62,092 bases of DNA from an uncultured Erysipelotrichaceae bacterium (GCA_927435855.1 CAKMJZ010000020.1:1-62092); one strand, 5' to 3'. Counted from the stretch's first letter, positions 1 through 8,284 are shown. A program made the numbers and translations. Notes: a model not told the origin generated them from the letters alone.

Positions 1-1
1 A

Positions 2-508
2 CCTGAAGAAGGATTTGTTCAAATCACGACACGGATAGATCCAAAAAAACCAAGTGAGTTTAAAAAAGCTCTGAGCGAAATGATTGTTGGAAATCAGATG
101 AAGATGTATGGGCCAGTCGGGAACATGGTAATAAACAAAAAAAATAAAGTGGTTCTAATTGCTGGTGGAATTGGCATTACACCATTTCGCTCAATCATAG
201 AACATATCAAACGAAACCATGCATCCCCAAAAATGGAAGTGACGTTGATATACATTGATTCAAGCGGGAACTTTCTATTTCATCCGTCAATCGAAGGCGA
301 TTACCTTTCGACATTTCAAATTCGCACAATGACTGATCGTGCTCAGTTCAAAAAAACGCTTGAAACTACTGCTGGCAAATATGGCGATCAAGCAGACTAT
401 CTAATTTCTGGAAGTGCTCCAATGGTGAAAGAGATCATCAATGAACTCAAGAATTTCGGTGTACCTTTGAAAAATATCAAAAATGATTCATTTTACGGAT
501 TAAAGTAG
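2..508 (+). CDS. FNR-like flavin/NAD(P) oxidoreductase, C-terminal part
   Basis: The reading frame is open from the left edge, so the N-terminus (the FAD-binding barrel) lies outside the window. What remains is the end of the flavin domain (a GPVGNMVI stretch, like the GPxGxF loop of ferredoxin-NADP+ reductases) followed by the NAD(P)-binding domain with LIAGGIGITPF, and an aromatic C-terminus (SFYGLK). The family passes electrons between NAD(P)H, flavin and a ferredoxin or oxygenase partner. It ends 14 bases before the next gene, which has its own ribosome binding site, so the two are probably cotranscribed. The precise partner cannot be read from this fragment. Confidence 0.8.
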   Translation, partial: PEEGFVQITTRIDPKKPSEFKKALSEMIVGNQMKMYGPVGNMVINKKNKVVLIAGGIGITPFRSIIEHIKRNHASPKMEVTLIYIDSSGNFLFHPSIEGDYLSTFQIRTMTDRAQFKKTLETTAGKYGDQADYLISGSAPMVKEIINELKNFGVPLKNIKNDSFYGLK

Positions 509-522
509 AAGAGAGGATATTT

Positions 523-1383
523 ATGGGGAAAATACTAATCACCGGTGCACTGGGAAATGTCGGCGGCTATCTAGCAAAGCATTGTCTTCAAGAAAATCTG
601 CCTGTTTTATTGGCGGACATAGATTCGAAAAAACTGAGCGAAAGATATGGTCAAGAAGTAGAGGTTACGAAGTTTGATTTTACAGATCCGACAACGTTTC
701 CATCTGCACTCAATGGAGTTGATCGCGTTTTTATCATGAGACCGCCACACTTAGGAAAACCGGATGACTTAAAACCATTCGTAAACGCACTTTCTCAAAA
801 GAAGGACATTACGTTGATTTGTTTCCTTTCATTGATCGGAATTGAGAATAATCCTGTACCGCCTCACTATCGTATTGAGAAAATGATTGAAAAATCAGGA
901 CATCCATATTGTCACATTCGCCCGAGTTTTTATATGCAAAACATCAGTGGCATTCATGCCTTTGAAATCAAACACTTCAATCGAATCGTAGTTCCAGTGA
1001 AAAAAGCTCTCACCAGCTTTATCGATGCGGAAGACATCGGTAAATTTGCATGTAAAATACTCAACCATCCAATCGCGCATAAGAATAAGGCATATTCCAT
1101 CACCGGACCACGTGCCATCGACTACTATGAAGTTGCAAAAGCACTATCAGAAGAACTTCAACGTAAAATTGAGTATGCAAATCCCGCCCCTTCTTTTGCT
1201 AAAAAATACTGGATAAAAGTTCGAGGGATCGATCGTAAGTATGCGACGATTATGGGATTACTATACATGATGACGAGATTCAATACGGCTAAGAAAGTTA
1301 CAACAGATTATATGGAAATAATGAACGAAAAACCGACAGACATACGTGAATTTATCAGAAAGAACCGAAGTGCTTGGATTTAA
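523..1383 (+). CDS. NmrA-like NAD(P)-binding protein
   Basis: A 286-residue protein starting MGKILITGALGNVGGYL, a Rossmann nucleotide-binding loop (GxxGxxG) at residues 7-14, with the size and domain order of NmrA/quinone-oxidoreductase-like atypical SDRs. The classic SDR YxxxK active site is not evident, as is usual for NmrA-like members, which act as redox sensors or NAD(P)H:quinone reductases. The start follows a GAGAGGA ribosome binding site. It is the last gene of its unit, followed by a hairpin terminator. The substrate is unknown. Confidence 0.75.
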   Translation: MGKILITGALGNVGGYLAKHCLQENLPVLLADIDSKKLSERYGQEVEVTKFDFTDPTTFPSALNGVDRVFIMRPPHLGKPDDLKPFVNALSQKKDITLICFLSLIGIENNPVPPHYRIEKMIEKSGHPYCHIRPSFYMQNISGIHAFEIKHFNRIVVPVKKALTSFIDAEDIGKFACKILNHPIAHKNKAYSITGPRAIDYYEVAKALSEELQRKIEYANPAPSFAKKYWIKVRGIDRKYATIMGLLYMMTRFNTAKKVTTDYMEIMNEKPTDIREFIRKNRSAWI

Positions 1384-1423
1384 ATAGAGAATATCTATTT
1401 ATATTGATAACAATGATTGAAAG

Positions 1424-1451
1424 AAACAAAGCCTCATAGAAGGCTTTGTTT
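1424..1451 (+). terminator. Intrinsic terminator after the NmrA-like gene
   Basis: Arms aaacaaagcct and aggctttgttt form an 11-bp stem around a 6-base loop (cataga), and the downstream arm ends in a T-rich stretch. It ends the transcription unit that enters from the left edge. Confidence 0.75.
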
Positions 1452-1564
1452 GTGCTTAGAATACCGAAACTTGGACAAAACCATAGAAAACAAGTTAAAA
1501 TAATTTTAGTTTTTGATAGTGAAATTCATTCACAAATTTACTAAAATCATGTGAAAGAATTATC

Positions 1565-1593
1565 TTGATTTTTTATGAATTGGGTTATATACT
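1565..1593 (+). promoter_or_regulatory. Promoter of the DtxR-feo operon
   Basis: TTGATT at 1565-1570 and TATACT at 1588-1593 are separated by 17 bases, a good sigma-A promoter. The palindrome at 1597-1618 begins 3 bases after the -10 box, so a bound repressor would cover the start site. Confidence 0.75.
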
Positions 1594-1596
1594 ATT

Positions 1597-1618
1597 ATTG
1601 TTAACCACGGTTAACAAT
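1597..1618 (+). promoter_or_regulatory. Palindromic operator for the DtxR-family regulator
   Basis: Perfect 10-bp inverted arms attgttaacc and ggttaacaat flank a 2-base centre (ac). Size and position (over the predicted start site of the regulator and feo genes) fit a DtxR/MntR-family operator, implying autoregulation and metal-dependent repression. A related 22-bp copy with 17 identical positions lies at 2289-2310 before feoB. Confidence 0.75.
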
Positions 1619-1629
1619 GGAGGCTTTGA

Positions 1630-2019
1630 ATGAAATATCAAGACTCATCTGAAATGTATATTAAAACTATTTATATACTACAGAAAGATCACGGTCATGT
1701 TCATATAACCGATATTTCGAAAGCTCTTAATGTAACCAAACCAAGTGCAACCAAGGCAACTGAACTTTTAAAAAGTCGTCGGTTACTTGATAAAGAAGGG
1801 TATGGTCCAGTCAGACTAACTGATGAAGGAATACTATTGGCGGAGAGAATTTTAAATCGCCACGAAATTATAGCAAGATGCTTAAAAGAAACATTGATGC
1901 TATCACCAGAGGAAGTTGAAGAAAACGCATGTCGTATGGAACATGTCGTTACTGATGCTATGATTGATGCTATGTTGAAAATATCGGAAAGCAGTAAAGA
2001 GGTAGATGAGAATGAGTAA
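1630..2019 (+). CDS. DtxR/MntR-family metal-dependent repressor
   Basis: A 129-residue protein with an N-terminal winged helix (ITDISKALNVTKPSATKAT, recognition helix near residues 25-45) and an all-helical metal-binding and dimerisation domain containing the H-E-x-I...E-E-x-E...C-x-M-E-H series of ligands seen in DtxR/IdeR/MntR. It lacks the C-terminal SH3-like domain of DtxR and IdeR, so it is of the short MntR/TroR type. Its linkage to feoA and feoB argues that iron is the controlled metal. Its stop overlaps the feoA start region, showing translational coupling. Manganese sensing remains possible. Confidence 0.88.
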   Translation: MKYQDSSEMYIKTIYILQKDHGHVHITDISKALNVTKPSATKATELLKSRRLLDKEGYGPVRLTDEGILLAERILNRHEIIARCLKETLMLSPEEVEENACRMEHVVTDAMIDAMLKISESSKEVDENE

Positions 2020-2275
2020 AGCATTTTTAATGAAGGGATTTCAATCACTAAGAGGTAATCCAATGGATGTTACAGCATGTGAAATCAATGAATTGATGAC
2101 CATTAAATCCATCGAAACCATAGATCCAGAGATGCGAGATTTTCTTTTTTCTTTGGGTTGTTTCGAAGGTAGGACGATCACATTAATCTCCATTCTTGGC
2201 TCAACTTATATTGTTAATATTAGCGATGCACGATACAGTATCGACGCACAACTTGCCCAAGCCATTAAAGTTTAA
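2012..2275 (+). CDS. feoA: FeoA ferrous iron transport accessory protein
   Basis: An 87-residue protein with the small SH3-like fold of FeoA (MDVTACEINELMTIKSI..., then FSLGCFEGRTITLI near the middle). FeoA is a cytoplasmic protein that supports FeoB. Of two in-frame ATGs (2006 and 2012), the second is chosen because the AAAGAGGT site at 1996-2003 is 8 bases from it and only 2 from the first. The start lies inside the end of the regulator gene, so the two are coupled. Confidence 0.88.
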   Translation: MSKAFLMKGFQSLRGNPMDVTACEINELMTIKSIETIDPEMRDFLFSLGCFEGRTITLISILGSTYIVNISDARYSIDAQLAQAIKV

Positions 2276-2288
2276 TTTTTTTAATAGA

Positions 2289-2310
2289 ATTGTTAGCCAT
2301 AGTAAACAAA
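2289..2310 (+). promoter_or_regulatory. Second DtxR-type operator, between feoA and feoB
   Basis: This 22-base stretch matches the palindrome at 1597-1618 at 17 positions (half sites attgttagcc and gtaaacaaa), though its symmetry is imperfect. It ends 12 bases before the feoB start. It may be a second binding site letting the metal regulator act on feoB separately, or a roadblock inside the operon. Confidence 0.5.
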
Positions 2311-2322
2311 AGGAGAAGAACT

Positions 2323-4302
2323 ATGAGAATTGCTTTAGCAGGAAATCCCAATAGCGGAAAAACCACCTTGTTCAACGCTATTACAGGGAGTATTGAAAGT
2401 GTTGGCAACTGGCCAGGTGTAACCGTTGCTCGCAAAGAAGGGGAAGTAAAAAGGAATTTATATAAAAAAAATGAAGCCATTCGCATCATTGATCTCCCTG
2501 GAACCTACTCCATGTCACCTTTTACCCTAGAAGAAAGAATAACAAGAGACTTCGTTCGAAATGAAAGCCCCGATGTGATTATCAATATCATCGACGCCAA
2601 CAATCTCAGTCGCAGCTTAGTCTACACAACTCAACTGCTCGAACTTGGCGTTCCGGTTGTCGTAGCGTTAAACAAGTGGGACACAGTCAAACAAAAGCAA
2701 ACGGACATCAATACCGAAACATTGTCCAAACAATTGAACTGTCCGGTGATACCGATTTCTGCTATACAAAATCAAGGACTTCGCATTTTGATTGAAACCT
2801 GCTACCAAATCAAAGGTAAAAAACAGATTGCACCTTATCGTTGTATGATAGTTGAGAATGTTGAACATGTTGCCGAGTCAGATAAAAAGCGATTCGAATT
2901 TGTTAGTGCTATTGTCACCGAAGCTGAAAAACGTAAAGTTACCAGTGATAAACAAACCATCCATGATACTATTGACCGCATCGTAGCCAATCGCTACTTA
3001 GGAATGCCAATCTTTGCAATAATTCTGTATGCAGTATTCTCGATATCTCAAAGCACAATCGGACCGTGGATTGCTGATTATATGGTTGCCGGAATCGACT
3101 CGTTGTACGTATTTGCAGAATCCGCTATGTCAGAAGCTGTTTCACCATTACTAAAAACTTTACTTCTCGATGGAATCATTGGCGGTGTCGGTGCAATCGT
3201 CGGATTCTTACCGCTGATCATGGTTTTGTTCTTTATGCTCGCACTGCTCGAGGACAGTGGCTATATGGCGCGAGTAGCAGTCGTTATGGACCCCATCATG
3301 AAAAAAGTCGGTCTGTCCGGTCGCTCGATCATTCCTATGGTCATCAGTACGGGTTGTGCAATCCCTGGAATAATGTCTACCCGTACCATCAAAAATGAGC
3401 GTGAACGACGTACGACCGCCATGTTAACCTCATTTATGCCATGTGGAGCCAAACTACCTGTTATAGCATTGTTTGCAGGTGTGTTTTTTCAAGAAGCCGC
3501 ATGGGTAGGAACACTCATGTACTTCTTAGGAATTTTGGTCATCATCTTCGGAGCGTATGTCATCCGAAAGATTAATAACGACACATCAAAGAAATCATTC
3601 TTCATTATGGAACTACCGGAATACCGTTGGCCAAGTGTGAAGCGTGCTTTTACATCCATGATCAATCAAGGCAAGGCCTTTGTAACCAAAGCGGTAACCA
3701 TCATTTTGATCAGTAATGTGGTAGTCCAAATCATGCAGACATTCACATGGCAGTTCCAGTTGGTTGAAGAAGGTCTTGAGGCAACAAGTATTCTAGCCAA
3801 TATATCATCACCTATCGCCTTTGCCATGATTCCACTTGGCTTTGGCATTTGGCAACTCACCGCAGCAGCGGTCACCGGTTTTATCGCCAAAGAAAACGTC
3901 GTAGGAACGTTGGCAGTAGTCTTTGGAATTACCAATTTCATTAACACGGAAGAACTAATCTTAGTATCTGGCTCCATTGAAGTCGCCGGAATCTTTGGAT
4001 TGACCAGCGTTGCTGCTTTAGCCTATTTGGTATTCAACTTATTTACACCACCTTGCTTTGCCGCAATTGGCGCAATGAATGCTGAATTGGAAAGCAAGAA
4101 GTGGTTAATCGGTTCAATTGCGTTTCAACTGGGCATGGGATATGTATTGGCATATCTCATATATCAAATCGGAACCTTCGCCACCACCGGACAACTTGGA
4201 AGTGGTGCATTCGCAGGACTGTTTACAGTGCTTGTGCTAATTGGAATCGTGTTGTTAATTATTACGAAAAACAGTGTGGAAACCACATTGAAGGTACAAT
4301 AA
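2323..4302 (+). CDS. feoB: FeoB ferrous iron transporter
   Basis: A 659-residue Fe2+ permease of the inner membrane. The N-terminal G domain has G1 GNPNSGKT (7-14), G3 DLPG (57-60) and G4 NKWD (117-120), with the VGNWPGVTV switch. After a helical spacer the membrane part carries both FeoB gate repeats, each with a conserved Cys (MVISTGCAIPGIMSTR and FNLFTPPCFAAIGAM). The start is set by AAGGAGAAG just upstream; an earlier in-frame codon at 2290 has no ribosome binding site and sits in the putative operator. It follows feoA and precedes a small Cys-rich membrane protein 2 bases after its stop. Length is normal for the family. Confidence 0.96.
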   Translation: MRIALAGNPNSGKTTLFNAITGSIESVGNWPGVTVARKEGEVKRNLYKKNEAIRIIDLPGTYSMSPFTLEERITRDFVRNESPDVIINIIDANNLSRSLVYTTQLLELGVPVVVALNKWDTVKQKQTDINTETLSKQLNCPVIPISAIQNQGLRILIETCYQIKGKKQIAPYRCMIVENVEHVAESDKKRFEFVSAIVTEAEKRKVTSDKQTIHDTIDRIVANRYLGMPIFAIILYAVFSISQSTIGPWIADYMVAGIDSLYVFAESAMSEAVSPLLKTLLLDGIIGGVGAIVGFLPLIMVLFFMLALLEDSGYMARVAVVMDPIMKKVGLSGRSIIPMVISTGCAIPGIMSTRTIKNERERRTTAMLTSFMPCGAKLPVIALFAGVFFQEAAWVGTLMYFLGILVIIFGAYVIRKINNDTSKKSFFIMELPEYRWPSVKRAFTSMINQGKAFVTKAVTIILISNVVVQIMQTFTWQFQLVEEGLEATSILANISSPIAFAMIPLGFGIWQLTAAAVTGFIAKENVVGTLAVVFGITNFINTEELILVSGSIEVAGIFGLTSVAALAYLVFNLFTPPCFAAIGAMNAELESKKWLIGSIAFQLGMGYVLAYLIYQIGTFATTGQLGSGAFAGLFTVLVLIGIVLLIITKNSVETTLKVQ

Positions 4303-4304
4303 AT

Positions 4305-4451
4305 ATGGGAGATTTCATTGTTGCAAGTCTGATTCTCATTATTGTCGGACTAGCCATACTTAAAATAGTGATCGACCGGAAAAGTGGGGTTGTGTGCTCA
4401 TCATGTCCACACGCCAAAAGAAAAACATCGAGCTGTCATAGCGAAAAATAG
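4305..4451 (+). CDS. FeoB-associated Cys-rich membrane protein
   Basis: A 48-residue protein: one N-terminal membrane helix (FIVASLILIIVGLAILKIVI), then a short tail with CSSCPHAKRKTSSC, three Cys and a His. Small proteins of this shape commonly follow feoB in Firmicutes and are thought to assist iron transport, with the Cys cluster perhaps binding the metal. It starts 2 bases after the feoB stop and is likely translated by coupling. It is followed by a shared terminator. Confidence 0.8.
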   Translation: MGDFIVASLILIIVGLAILKIVIDRKSGVVCSSCPHAKRKTSSCHSEK

Positions 4452-4464
4452 GTATTTAATAATC

Positions 4465-4488
4465 AAAGGCGAGAGAATTCTCGCCTTT
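4465..4488. terminator. Bidirectional terminator between the feo locus and the LtaS-like gene
   Basis: Arms aaaggcgaga and tctcgccttt (10 bp, loop gaat) give T-rich tails on both strands. The stem touches the stop codon of the minus-strand gene, so one hairpin serves both convergent units. Confidence 0.85.
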
Positions 4489-6457
4489 ATTGTTTAACTC
4501 TCATTGTATTGGTCTTACCAATGATTTCATTATTTGCACTCACAATCGCAACTCCGATCGTACTTCCCGGATAAACATCATCACTAGAAGCGACCAACAT
4601 ACTCTGACTAATATATTGCGTATCGACTAGAGCACCATTAACCGTGATTTGACTGTACTTAGTAAAGTTATGTCCGGTAACGATCATTTTTTCATGGAAG
4701 ACTTGGGCTTGAGCCAATAACTGAGTACGGTAGCCAATTTGCAATTTCGATGGCACATAAGATTGCATCTGACTGTACGCATACTTCTCACCATAGAGAA
4801 CATCGTACTGAAGCAAATGCAGTATCGTTTCATAGTTTGGATTGTTTTCTTCAAATTGATGAATCTGCGTAAACAAACCTTCATGTATATTCAATTTATT
4901 CAACACATGGGCACCCAACTGATATGTCTCCACGTTTTTATTTAATTTTTCTAAACCGAGATTATCCCAAATAACATAATCCGTTGTGTTTCTGTTACCG
5001 GAAATAAAACTCTCAAAATTCAATCCTGGTAAGTGATCGCCAAAGAAGACGATAACTGTCGGCTCACCGGTTTGTTCGACTCTCGCAATGATTTCAGGAA
5101 TGACAGCATCTGACTGATTAATCTGATCCAAATAGTACTCAAACTGATTTTCATCGCTTTTATTCATAACCCCAAACACTTGGAAAGGGTAATTCGGATT
5201 CTCTATTCTAGGATAATCCCCATGAGACTGAACCGCAATTGTATATACGAAATCCGGTTCATCCGAATAAAGGATTGCTTCCATGATTTCATCAACCAAA
5301 ACCTTATCCTTCGCCCAGCCGATCTCATTAAACTCCACATTACGCATGGTTTCCAGTGTGCTAAAAGCATCAAATCCCAAATTCGAAAATACTAAGTGAC
5401 GTCCATAGAAATTTCCACTGTTATTGTGCATAATCGAAGCGCGATAGCCCAACTTCTTCAAGTTGTAAGCCATACTCTCCGCCGTCTGTTCTAACAATAT
5501 GCTCTTATAAGGATATTCGCCGGTTCCAAAGTAATCTAAACTCATACCCGTTATAACTTCAAACTCCGTATTTGCGGTACCACCGCCAATGGTCGGAACA
5601 TTGAGTAATCCTGAAGAATATTTCTGCTTTAATGCTGTGAAATTTGGGATAGGATTGGCGGAGTAACTAACACCAGAAAGACGAGTCACATCAAAAAAGG
5701 ATTCCAACTGAACAAAAATTATATTAGCCTTAATCGCATTGTGACTATCCTTAGTCAAGTATTTAACGATGCTTTCAATGGACTTCTGCGTGTATATTTC
5801 AGGTTCTTGTATTCCCTTATTTAAAACACTGTTAACAAAGCTATAAACAAAACCAAACTCATCGTAAATCTCGACGAGATTTCCATTGGTATTTTGAAAT
5901 GCGTGAATAGTCGGTGAAACGTTAGGCATCACGTTAAGTAATAAAAAAGATACCGACATCGTCACAAATCCATGTCGAAAAACTACGTTTAGCTTTGTGG
6001 ATTTCAACCAAGATCGAATGATAATCATTAAACTGATACCAATCGCTAGAATGATTAAACTGATTTGGAAAGGATTTAAATATATACCAATGATATTGAA
6101 CATGGAAGTGATTAATAAGAAATCATCGGAAGTCAGTGGTGTACGACGAAAGACTTGAATGATGAAATTACATACGCCCAACACAATCCAACCAAATGAC
6201 ACCATGCCAAACATAAAGTATTTGCGTTTAAAGAACAATGATGCGGATAAGGTAGCAAAGATAATCAGAACATTATAGGCAAAGACCATCGGTTTTGAAA
6301 TTGCAAACGTAAAAACCGCCGTCACTGATTGACGGTGCAATATTTCAAGAATGACCCCCAACACCAGCGAATATACCCAAATTCGCAATATGGTCAATCT
6401 TTTATGTGAGACAGACAATAGGTCCATCCGATTTAAATCCTTCATACGGACAAACAT
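4487..6457 (-). CDS. LTA synthase family membrane phosphoglycerol transferase
   Basis: A 656-residue protein with about five membrane helices in the first 175 residues, then an extracellular sulfatase-type domain. Matching LtaS are metal ligand Glu in VQLESF (E252), the catalytic Thr in GGGTANTEFE (T294), HNNSGNFYGR and FFGDHLPGL. The enzyme would move glycerol phosphate from phosphatidylglycerol onto a glycolipid or glycan on the outer face of the membrane. Beyond the usual end lies an extra tail of about 90 residues (VTGHNFTKYSQITVNG...) that resembles an IPT/TIG-type Ig-like fold, unusual for LtaS. The start has AAAGAGGTG upstream. A homologous sulfatase transferring another polymer unit is possible. 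Confidence 0.85.
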   Translation of the reverse strand: MFVRMKDLNRMDLLSVSHKRLTILRIWVYSLVLGVILEILHRQSVTAVFTFAISKPMVFAYNVLIIFATLSASLFFKRKYFMFGMVSFGWIVLGVCNFIIQVFRRTPLTSDDFLLITSMFNIIGIYLNPFQISLIILAIGISLMIIIRSWLKSTKLNVVFRHGFVTMSVSFLLLNVMPNVSPTIHAFQNTNGNLVEIYDEFGFVYSFVNSVLNKGIQEPEIYTQKSIESIVKYLTKDSHNAIKANIIFVQLESFFDVTRLSGVSYSANPIPNFTALKQKYSSGLLNVPTIGGGTANTEFEVITGMSLDYFGTGEYPYKSILLEQTAESMAYNLKKLGYRASIMHNNSGNFYGRHLVFSNLGFDAFSTLETMRNVEFNEIGWAKDKVLVDEIMEAILYSDEPDFVYTIAVQSHGDYPRIENPNYPFQVFGVMNKSDENQFEYYLDQINQSDAVIPEIIARVEQTGEPTVIVFFGDHLPGLNFESFISGNRNTTDYVIWDNLGLEKLNKNVETYQLGAHVLNKLNIHEGLFTQIHQFEENNPNYETILHLLQYDVLYGEKYAYSQMQSYVPSKLQIGYRTQLLAQAQVFHEKMIVTGHNFTKYSQITVNGALVDTQYISQSMLVASSDDVYPGSTIGVAIVSANNEIIGKTNTMRVKQ

Positions 6458-6486
6458 CGTTTGACACCTCTTTTAAGTACCCACCC

Positions 6487-6495
6487 ATTATAGCA
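6487..6495 (-). promoter_or_regulatory. Extended -10 promoter of the LtaS-like gene
   Basis: On the minus strand TGCTATAAT, an extended -10 element with a perfect TATAAT, lies about 30 bases upstream of the start codon. No convincing -35 box is seen. The same nonamer precedes three other genes in the window (34315, 39691, 56967). Confidence 0.6.
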
Positions 6496-6545
6496 CTCTA
6501 AAAGTTAATTGCATGAAATATGATGGACAAGTTGCATGATTAGTG

Positions 6546-6882
6546 TGATAACTTGATGAAAGATAGTTACTTACACCCAATTTGAGTCAAACAGAAAGCA
6601 ACTCCACAATATCATAGATATAATTAAACAATAATAAAACCCTTCCTCACATTTGCATAATGGCAGGCAGAAATTGATTAGTACTGGCAAAACTATCCCG
6701 CATCCTGATTCGTGGGGATGGTGAAAAGATCGCTTTGAGTGTCTTGGCAAATCACTTCGTCCAACTGGGATGAAGTGTTATTTTAAGGAAGAGAACAGAA
6801 AAAGTCTGAGTAGTCAAAGCATTTCTTCAAATAAAGAAATTTGACTTGGCACAATTAGAACGTGCCAGAAAAGGAGAATAAC
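6546..6882 (+). other. Gene-free stretch with possible structured leader RNA
   Basis: Between the LtaS-like promoter and the SRPBCC gene I find no gene. The right half holds three small inverted repeats on the plus strand: catcc/ggatg near 6700-6720, cacttcgtcc/ggatgaagtg at 6753-6777 followed by TTATTTT, and tggcac/gtgcca at about 6846-6867, right before the ribosome binding site. This could be the 5' leader of the downstream gene. It does not match a riboswitch class I can name. Confidence 0.35.
6753..6784 (+). terminator. Terminator-like hairpin in the leader of the SRPBCC gene
   Basis: Arms cacttcgtcc and ggatgaagtg (10 bp with one G-U pair, loop aactg) followed by TTATTTT. No gene on the plus strand ends nearby (the feo genes ended at 4451), so it may be an attenuator for the gene at 6883. 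Confidence 0.5.
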
Positions 6883-7299
6883 ATGCAAAGAAAAAGTGTG
6901 ATAATACAAACCACAGTGAAAGCCCCAATGAAAACAGTTTGGAAAGGCTGGCTTGACCCCAAACATGTGGAACAATGGAATGCGGCATCGGATGATTGGC
7001 ATACACCAAAAGCCATAAGTGATGTGCGTGAAGGTGGACGATTTGTATATACGATGGCCGCGAAAGACGAAAGTGTTTCATTTGATTTTACCGGATCATT
7101 TATTGAGATTATCGATTACGAAAAAATCGTAACTCAACTTGACGATCATCGCATGGTTTGGGTAATGTTTGAAAACAAAGATGATGAAGTTATTGTTGTC
7201 CAAACCTTTGAGATTGAAGATGAAAACACCGAAGAACTTCAACGTCAAGGATGGCAAGCGATTCTCAACAACTTCAAAAAATACATAGAAACTCTATAA
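6883..7299 (+). CDS. SRPBCC (AHSA1-like) ligand-binding protein
   Basis: A 138-residue START-like protein: VWKGWLDPKHVEQWN and DVREGGRFVYTM are typical of the activator-of-Hsp90 homology 1 subgroup of SRPBCC proteins, as is the closing helix (GWQAILNNFKKYIETL). These cytosolic single-domain proteins have a hydrophobic cavity; substrates are mostly unknown. The start is chosen by AAGGAG at 6871-6876. It has its own terminator and is preceded by a possibly structured leader. Such genes often sit beside an ArsR-family regulator, but none is intact here. Confidence 0.85.
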   Translation: MQRKSVIIQTTVKAPMKTVWKGWLDPKHVEQWNAASDDWHTPKAISDVREGGRFVYTMAAKDESVSFDFTGSFIEIIDYEKIVTQLDDHRMVWVMFENKDDEVIVVQTFEIEDENTEELQRQGWQAILNNFKKYIETL

Positions 7300-7305
7300 A
7301 CAAGC

Positions 7306-7327
7306 AAAACGTCCGATCGGACGTTTT
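7306..7327. terminator. Bidirectional terminator
   Basis: Arms aaaacgtcc and ggacgtttt around GATC form a strong stem with T-rich flanks on both strands, between the converging SRPBCC and SDR genes. Confidence 0.85.
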
Positions 7328-7333
7328 CTTGTT

Positions 7334-8137
7334 TTAACCCATTAATGATTTAAGCTGCTCAGCAATCATCCTGGCGGCTCGCCTCGGACTCAACCGATTC
7401 ATAAAATTCAACATCTTCGAATCACTACCCGCATACACATGATAGAGATTGTTCTCAATCGCATTGACAATGATGTCCGCAGCTTCCTGAGGTGTGAGCA
7501 CCTTGATTCTAGACGTATCGACATCCGCTGAAAAACTCGTTTCCACACCGGAATTCTTCGTGATCTCCGTAGCGACTCCGCCAGGAAATACGACACTGAC
7601 CCCAATATTAGTATCCATAAGCTCTGACTTTAAACCTTCTGTGAGCAGTTTTACGGCTGCCTTAGAAGCTCCATATATCGTCTGACCTGGAACCGGTACA
7701 AAGCCACCCATACTCGACACATTCAAAATATGAGCATCGGTACGTTGAAGTAAGTGTGGGATAAATGCTTTGCACATGTAAAGAGTGCCATAAAAGTTAA
7801 CATTAAAAACTCTTTCAATCCGATCGTATTCCATATCATTGACTGTGACAAATGGTTGAATGATTCCGGCAACATTAACAATTCCATCAACGTATCCAAA
7901 TTCATCAAGAGTGAATTGCGGGATTCTCTCAACCTCTTCACGCACACTGATGTTTGCGGTGTAAACACGCAATTGATTGCCAAATGTAACTGCTAAATGT
8001 TGTGTGTCTTTAAGTGCGTCTGAATTAATATCGACCGCAACAACTTTAGCACCTTTTGCCAATAGGTTCAAAACGACAGCACGACCGATCCCATTACCGC
8101 CTCCGGTTACCACAAAAACTTTTTCGTTTACTTGCAT
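7334..8137 (-). CDS. Short-chain dehydrogenase/reductase
   Basis: A 267-residue classical SDR: nucleotide-binding GGGNGIGRAV (12-21), NVAGI, active-site Ser in NVSSMGG and YGASKAAVK with the catalytic Tyr and Lys. The C-terminal segment (MNRLSPRRAARMIAEQL) has the basic tail seen in several lipid- or steroid-type SDRs of Gram-positive bacteria. It stands alone, with a TAAGGAGG ribosome binding site and no partner genes, so the substrate is unknown. NAD versus NADP preference is not clear, although an acidic residue at the end of strand 2 (VVAVDIN) favours NAD. Confidence 0.85.
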   Translation of the reverse strand: MQVNEKVFVVTGGGNGIGRAVVLNLLAKGAKVVAVDINSDALKDTQHLAVTFGNQLRVYTANISVREEVERIPQFTLDEFGYVDGIVNVAGIIQPFVTVNDMEYDRIERVFNVNFYGTLYMCKAFIPHLLQRTDAHILNVSSMGGFVPVPGQTIYGASKAAVKLLTEGLKSELMDTNIGVSVVFPGGVATEITKNSGVETSFSADVDTSRIKVLTPQEAADIIVNAIENNLYHVYAGSDSKMLNFMNRLSPRRAARMIAEQLKSLMG

Positions 8138-8256
8138 AATTCCTCCTTATTCATTACTTAAATTCATGTTTGTAACTATCGTACCATGACTCACAAGTTA
8201 GAGCAAATTTCATGCCTTTAACAATAGTTCAATGAGTATTCAAGTTGTCGGCGAAA

Positions 8257-8284
8257 ATAAAAAATCGCCGGAATATTCGGCGAT
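8257..8284 (-). terminator. Terminator of the DeoR-FGGY kinase operon
   Basis: Read on the minus strand, atcgccg and cggcgat form a 7-bp GC-rich stem with a 7-base loop followed by TTTTTTATT. It lies about 75 bases after the kinase stop. Confidence 0.75.

Noticed and set aside
1701-2063. Minus-strand frame over the DtxR gene
   Set aside because: Antisense shadow of a well-supported gene without ribosome binding site or recognisable family.
2290-2322. Earlier in-frame start for feoB
   Set aside because: No ribosome binding site precedes it and it lies within the operator-like site; the ATG at 2323 has AAGGAGAAG and the normal FeoB N-terminus.
4101-4304. Frame extension upstream of the Cys-rich protein
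   Set aside because: It runs out of frame inside feoB and does not resemble the family; the ATG at 4305 gives the expected single-helix protein.
6678-6773. Thirty-one-codon open stretch that could be a remnant regulator beside the SRPBCC gene
   Set aside because: No start with a ribosome binding site, no convincing winged helix, and the bases are better explained as hairpins.
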